64,000 nucleotides of DNA from Cordia subcordata (lineage: Eukaryota; Streptophyta; Magnoliopsida; Boraginales; Cordiaceae), in assembly GCA_028554755.1 (NCBI GenBank), contig JAPTOF010000007.1:15001-79000 (forward strand), in the 5' to 3' direction. This document shows, one piece after another, positions 60,506 to 64,000 of the stretch (positions within the stretch are counted from its first letter, which is position 1; every line of letters begins with the position of its first letter). Both the position numbers and the translations under genes were made by a program. Below the pieces are notes generated by a model. It was given only the letters and a program-made list of their open reading frames with translations, ran no database searches and had not been told where the DNA came from.

Positions 60506-61888
60506 ATGAACAGTCCTGGATCAGGGAGCGAGTTTTTATCAGGTTATACAGGTGGGTGTTTAGGGATGAATAGGAGCAACCTGCAGACTTTAGGTGGGTT
60601 CTTAGGTTTAAATACCGGACGACAGACGGAATCTAGTTATCCATCTCGTGCACATGGGTATTCTTCATCGATAAATATGATTACCAGGCTACCAACCGTT
60701 AGACCTATTCTTTCTGAAGATTTAATGTTGGGTACTGGCAAAGAGAGGACTGTTGGGCCTGGCACTGTTGTTGATAATTGTGTTAATAATATCACGAGTG
60801 ATGATGATGACCTGAGTGATAGAAATGGCGAGAACGGCAGTGGCAGTAAGGGCCGAACGGGTTGCAACTGGCAAAGAATGAAATGGACTGATGATGTTGT
60901 TAGACAACTTATAAGGGTGGTTGCTTGTGTTGGCGATGATGGTAGTTTGGAAGGCTTGGAAGGGTTGAAAAGAAAATCTTGTCATTTGCATAAGAAAGGT
61001 AAATGGAAAACAGTCTCCAAGATAATGATAAGCAAAGGTTGTTATGTTTCGCCTCAGCAGTGTGAGGATAAGTTCAATGATTTGAATAAGAGGTACAAGA
61101 AGTTGAATGATATCCTTGGGAGGGGAACTTCCTGTAAAGTAGTAGAAAAGCCGGTTCTAATGGACTCCATGCCACATCTTTCAACAAAGGCAAAGGAAAC
61201 TGTGAAGAAGCTGCTGTGCTCAAAACATTTGTTCTACAGGGAGATGTGTGCTTACCATAATGGTCAAAATTGTCATGATCTTGAGGTACAAGTTTGTTCT
61301 TCACCTGTTGCTGCTCAATGTAGGAAAAATGATATTGCTTCATCAGTGGCACCTGAATTTCCAAAGGACAATAATTGTGCACCCATGGCAGCTCAATGCT
61401 CAAAAGACATCAATGGTTCTCAGGAGGTTGAAGCTGAAGATACTGATGAAACTGATAATTTGGAATCTGAAACTGAAGATGATGATAATTCTAGTCAGGA
61501 TGAGTATGAGATAGGGAATTCTCAAGAGAGATATAAAGATAATAAGCCAGAGGAAAATGACAGGCTTCAATCTGACAGGCAAGAACATATGCAGGCTGAA
61601 ATCGATAGGGTATTAAAGGATCCTTCAAAATCTCACTGGGAGAGGAAAGAGTGGATTAAGAAATGTATGCTGCAACTACATGAGGAAAGGATTAGAATCC
61701 AATCTGAAGCTGTTGAGTTGGAGAAGCAACAAATAAAGTGGCAAAGGTTTCGCAGCAAGAAAGAAATGGAGCTGGAGACAGCAAGGTTGGAGGAAAAGAA
61801 GTTGATGTTGGAGAATGAGCACAGGGCATTGCAACTGAAGCAGAAGGAGGTAGACTTGGAATTCCAGAAGCCAGAAGCATCAGTTTAG
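60506..61888 (+). CDS. Trihelix (GT factor) family transcription factor
   Basis: A single coding exon of 460 aa. An in-frame TAG lies four codons before the ATG, supporting this start. The N-terminus is Ser/Gly-rich, and an acidic DDDDLSD (~98-104) precedes the DNA-binding part. Residues ~119-200 hold the Trp-containing trihelix-like domain: NWQRMKWTDDVVRQLI, then KKGKWKTVSKIM (the third helix entry), CEDKFNDLNKRYKKLNDILG, and the following LSTKAKETVKKLL and FYREMCAYHNG. This arrangement resembles the Arabidopsis group that includes HRA1 and At1g21200-like proteins. An acidic stretch at ~312-335 is followed by a C-terminal Glu/Lys-rich coiled coil (~365-455), likely for dimerisation. Nuclear function is inferred from the family. 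Confidence 0.85.
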   Translation: MNSPGSGSEFLSGYTGGCLGMNRSNLQTLGGFLGLNTGRQTESSYPSRAHGYSSSINMITRLPTVRPILSEDLMLGTGKERTVGPGTVVDNCVNNITSDDDDLSDRNGENGSGSKGRTGCNWQRMKWTDDVVRQLIRVVACVGDDGSLEGLEGLKRKSCHLHKKGKWKTVSKIMISKGCYVSPQQCEDKFNDLNKRYKKLNDILGRGTSCKVVEKPVLMDSMPHLSTKAKETVKKLLCSKHLFYREMCAYHNGQNCHDLEVQVCSSPVAAQCRKNDIASSVAPEFPKDNNCAPMAAQCSKDINGSQEVEAEDTDETDNLESETEDDDNSSQDEYEIGNSQERYKDNKPEENDRLQSDRQEHMQAEIDRVLKDPSKSHWERKEWIKKCMLQLHEERIRIQSEAVELEKQQIKWQRFRSKKEMELETARLEEKKLMLENEHRALQLKQKEVDLEFQKPEASV

Positions 61889-64000
61889 CTCACTTCTTTC
61901 AGCATAGATATATCACAAAGAAGGGATCAGGTTGGTTTCGCTTCAAATTAGTAGATCCTAAATTAGAATTTTGCGTGCTCTTCCTGCAGCAAGAGTGGCT
62001 CCTAAGTTAGAATATTGTCCAGCAGTATGGAAGTGTGATGAGTTCTGCATCACTTTGCATAAAATCTCCAAAAGCTATCCTTCAACGTGAAAAGCATTCT
62101 TTTGTAAGATTGAAGAAAAAGTGGCCTAGTATTCTTTTAATAATATTGAAGAAATAGTCTATGTTTTGATTCAATTTCTTTTGGACTGTATTTAGACATC
62201 TACTCCAGTCTTTAGCATGCTGGTCAATAAATGAGACTGTCATGTAAGGGCAAACTTACAGTTTGGAGAGTAAGCTGGCAACTTATGTTGTATACGAGTT
62301 TTTGACGAACGCTAAAAGAAATATGGGCAGTCAGTTTGAAATGGAGAGAAAAAGGTTAGGAGATAAAAGATGAGCAATATAGGTTAAATGTGGTAAATTG
62401 TTAAACCTTTATGTTTATGTTTTTGTGGTCTATGATGAAATAGTGAAAAGGTGGAGGTATTAACTATCCCCAAAAAAGGAAACCGTATTTGTGAAGGATA
62501 AAAATATATACAAGATAAAGGAGAAAGTAAAAGAAGATGAGTGAAATTTCTTATACTAAAAAGATTCCCAAGCGATGGGAAAGGTGAGTAGGAGCAAACA
62601 CCAGGTCATGGTGGCAGCAATCAGACGAATTTGGAGTAGGCAGCCAAAGATGCCAAAGAAAACGGCAACAAAATCATCGGGTGGGACAATCATCACAAAA
62701 AGACTGATACAAAGCCACCAAAAAAAAAAGGCAAAAACACTTATCAGCCAATAGATCAACAAGACCATTGTCGGTTGACTGGTTCTGATTGGGAGATAAA
62801 CAGAAAGAGAAAAGCTTGCAAGGCCTCATGAGGCCTTGCTGAGAGAAGAGGAAAAGGGGAGAGCTACGCCAGTTGATGTGCAAACCGCTGCAAAAAGGGC
62901 AAAAATCCTACAAGGAGGGGCTCACAATTGGAGGGGAAAAGAACTCTCATGAGAGAGAAAAGGGGCTGTTTCAAATACACTAGCCATTAAGATGAAAAAT
63001 GTGCGCATCAATAAAATAGAATGTGCAAATACATTGGTTCTTGTTTATTGAATGGTACATTTCTGTCTTAATATTAATGAACATACCTTTGTCTGTTTAA
63101 TTTATTTATCATTCTCAAATCTCTCCATTCACTGAACTATAAAACTGTAGAATTTTGACTCCTCCTGAGTAAAATCAAATCCTTCTCCTTTAATCTCCAA
63201 CAAATTATAGATATATATCTGCCAAGAGAACTTTGGGGGCTGACGCGGCGGCATGTATGTTCGTTTTTCCAGGTGCTATTCGGTGGAGTTGGCATCCGAA
63301 ACGCTTGGAGTACTTTGACATTTTTTTTAAAAATAAAAATGAAAAAAATGTCCCTTAAATCTTCTTACAACATGTTATCGATCGATGGTGGAGACCAGAT
63401 AGATTGTAGGTAGGATGTGAATGTAGACGCATGCATGCATGTGCAGCTGGAGCGAGACACGGCACTAAACAAGGGCCCGAAATCCATATATATGATCATC
63501 TGTTTGGGCAAGGAGATCATCAATTCATGATGATGATGCATTCTCTATCTGCATGCATTGCACCACAAGCTACGCAAAATTCGCAATAAGTTAGGGGGTG
63601 GCATGTTTGGTGGGATTGGTTTTCGTACTAAGGCTCCATTTGTTTCGCCAAAAATAACTTGTTTTGAAAAATATTTTTCATGAAAAATTTTTTCTTAGAA
63701 AATGTTTCTTTGGAAAAAAATTTCTGTTATTTGGTTGTCACAATAAAATTAATTAAAAAATATTTTTAAAGACACAAAAAGATAAATTTATGTGCGTTGG
63801 TTGGGGGCGGCCACGCGGACCTTAGGCCTCGGTGGCCCGACCGTGACCCCAGCCCCGGCCCCCGAGACCCAACCCCTTCCTGCTAGCCTGGGTCTCTTCA
63901 CCAGCACCCGACCCCGACATCTTGACCCCTTAGTATCCCGATGCCTTGGATGCCAGGGCGAGAGGTTGGGACTGGGTGGGGGGATGGGGTAAGGAGGTTT
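61889..64000. other. 3' flank of the trihelix gene and gene-poor right edge
   Basis: The first few hundred bases are probably 3' UTR. Minus-strand open frames at about 62556-62883 give hydrophobic text with no domain I recognise. From ~63630 the sequence (CTCCATTTGTTTCGCC, then TTGAAAAATATTTTTC) resembles a fold-back element cut by the window edge. It is followed by a GC-rich repeat-like block (63806-64000) rich in GGCC and CCCCG words. Confidence 0.35.

Noticed and set aside
62556..62883. Hydrophobic minus-strand open frames after the trihelix gene
   Set aside because: They overlap each other, are short, and have no promoter, splice or family evidence.

Overview
This window is nuclear DNA from a flowering plant, most likely a eudicot. 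Genes have many GT-AG introns, spacers are AT-rich, and several families of plant transposons are present. The genes I could assemble exon by exon are plant orthologues: plastid protoporphyrinogen oxidase, a plant NEK5-type kinase, a plant kinesin-14, mitochondrial CcmE, an HMA5-type copper ATPase and a trihelix factor. The species cannot be named from the sequence.

Layout. 0.5-4.1 kb (minus): PPOX1, 8 exons, 530 aa. 6.1-10.0 kb (minus): NEK5-like kinase, 13 exons, 608 aa. 11.1-12.7 kb: solo LTR with a 5-bp target duplication; a related LTR in the opposite orientation starts at 13.09 kb. 15.6-22.5 kb (minus): kinesin-14, 10 exons, 856 aa. About 23.5-35.1 kb: a decayed Mutator-like element. 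It carries a FAR1-type transposase pseudogene (plus) and a convergent ULP1-like cysteine protease pseudogene (minus). Its introns and spacers are filled with 22-bp repeats that all point the same way, and a younger solo LTR is nested inside. 35.3-39.4 kb: repeat-rich spacer. 39.6-40.4 kb (plus): intronless CCME. 43.9-51.8 kb: four structurally bounded transposons in close succession (MULE type, hAT type, copia-type TRIM, PIF/Harbinger-like). The last one surrounds a bHLH gene fragment. 52.6-58.7 kb (plus): HMA5-like Cu(I) P-type ATPase, 8 exons, 964 aa. 60.5-61.9 kb (plus): trihelix transcription factor in a single coding exon.

The six intact genes do not form a functional cluster. Two concern haem (PPOX1 makes protoporphyrin in plastids, CCME delivers haem to mitochondrial c-type cytochromes). 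Two are likely microtubule or cell-growth proteins (NEK5 kinase, kinesin-14). One handles copper and one is a transcription factor. The part most worth a second look is the 23.5-35.1 kb element, because of its convergent transposase/protease layout and its same-strand 22-bp repeats. Exon borders were inferred by hand from splice signals, reading phase and family resemblance. No alignment or expression data were available.
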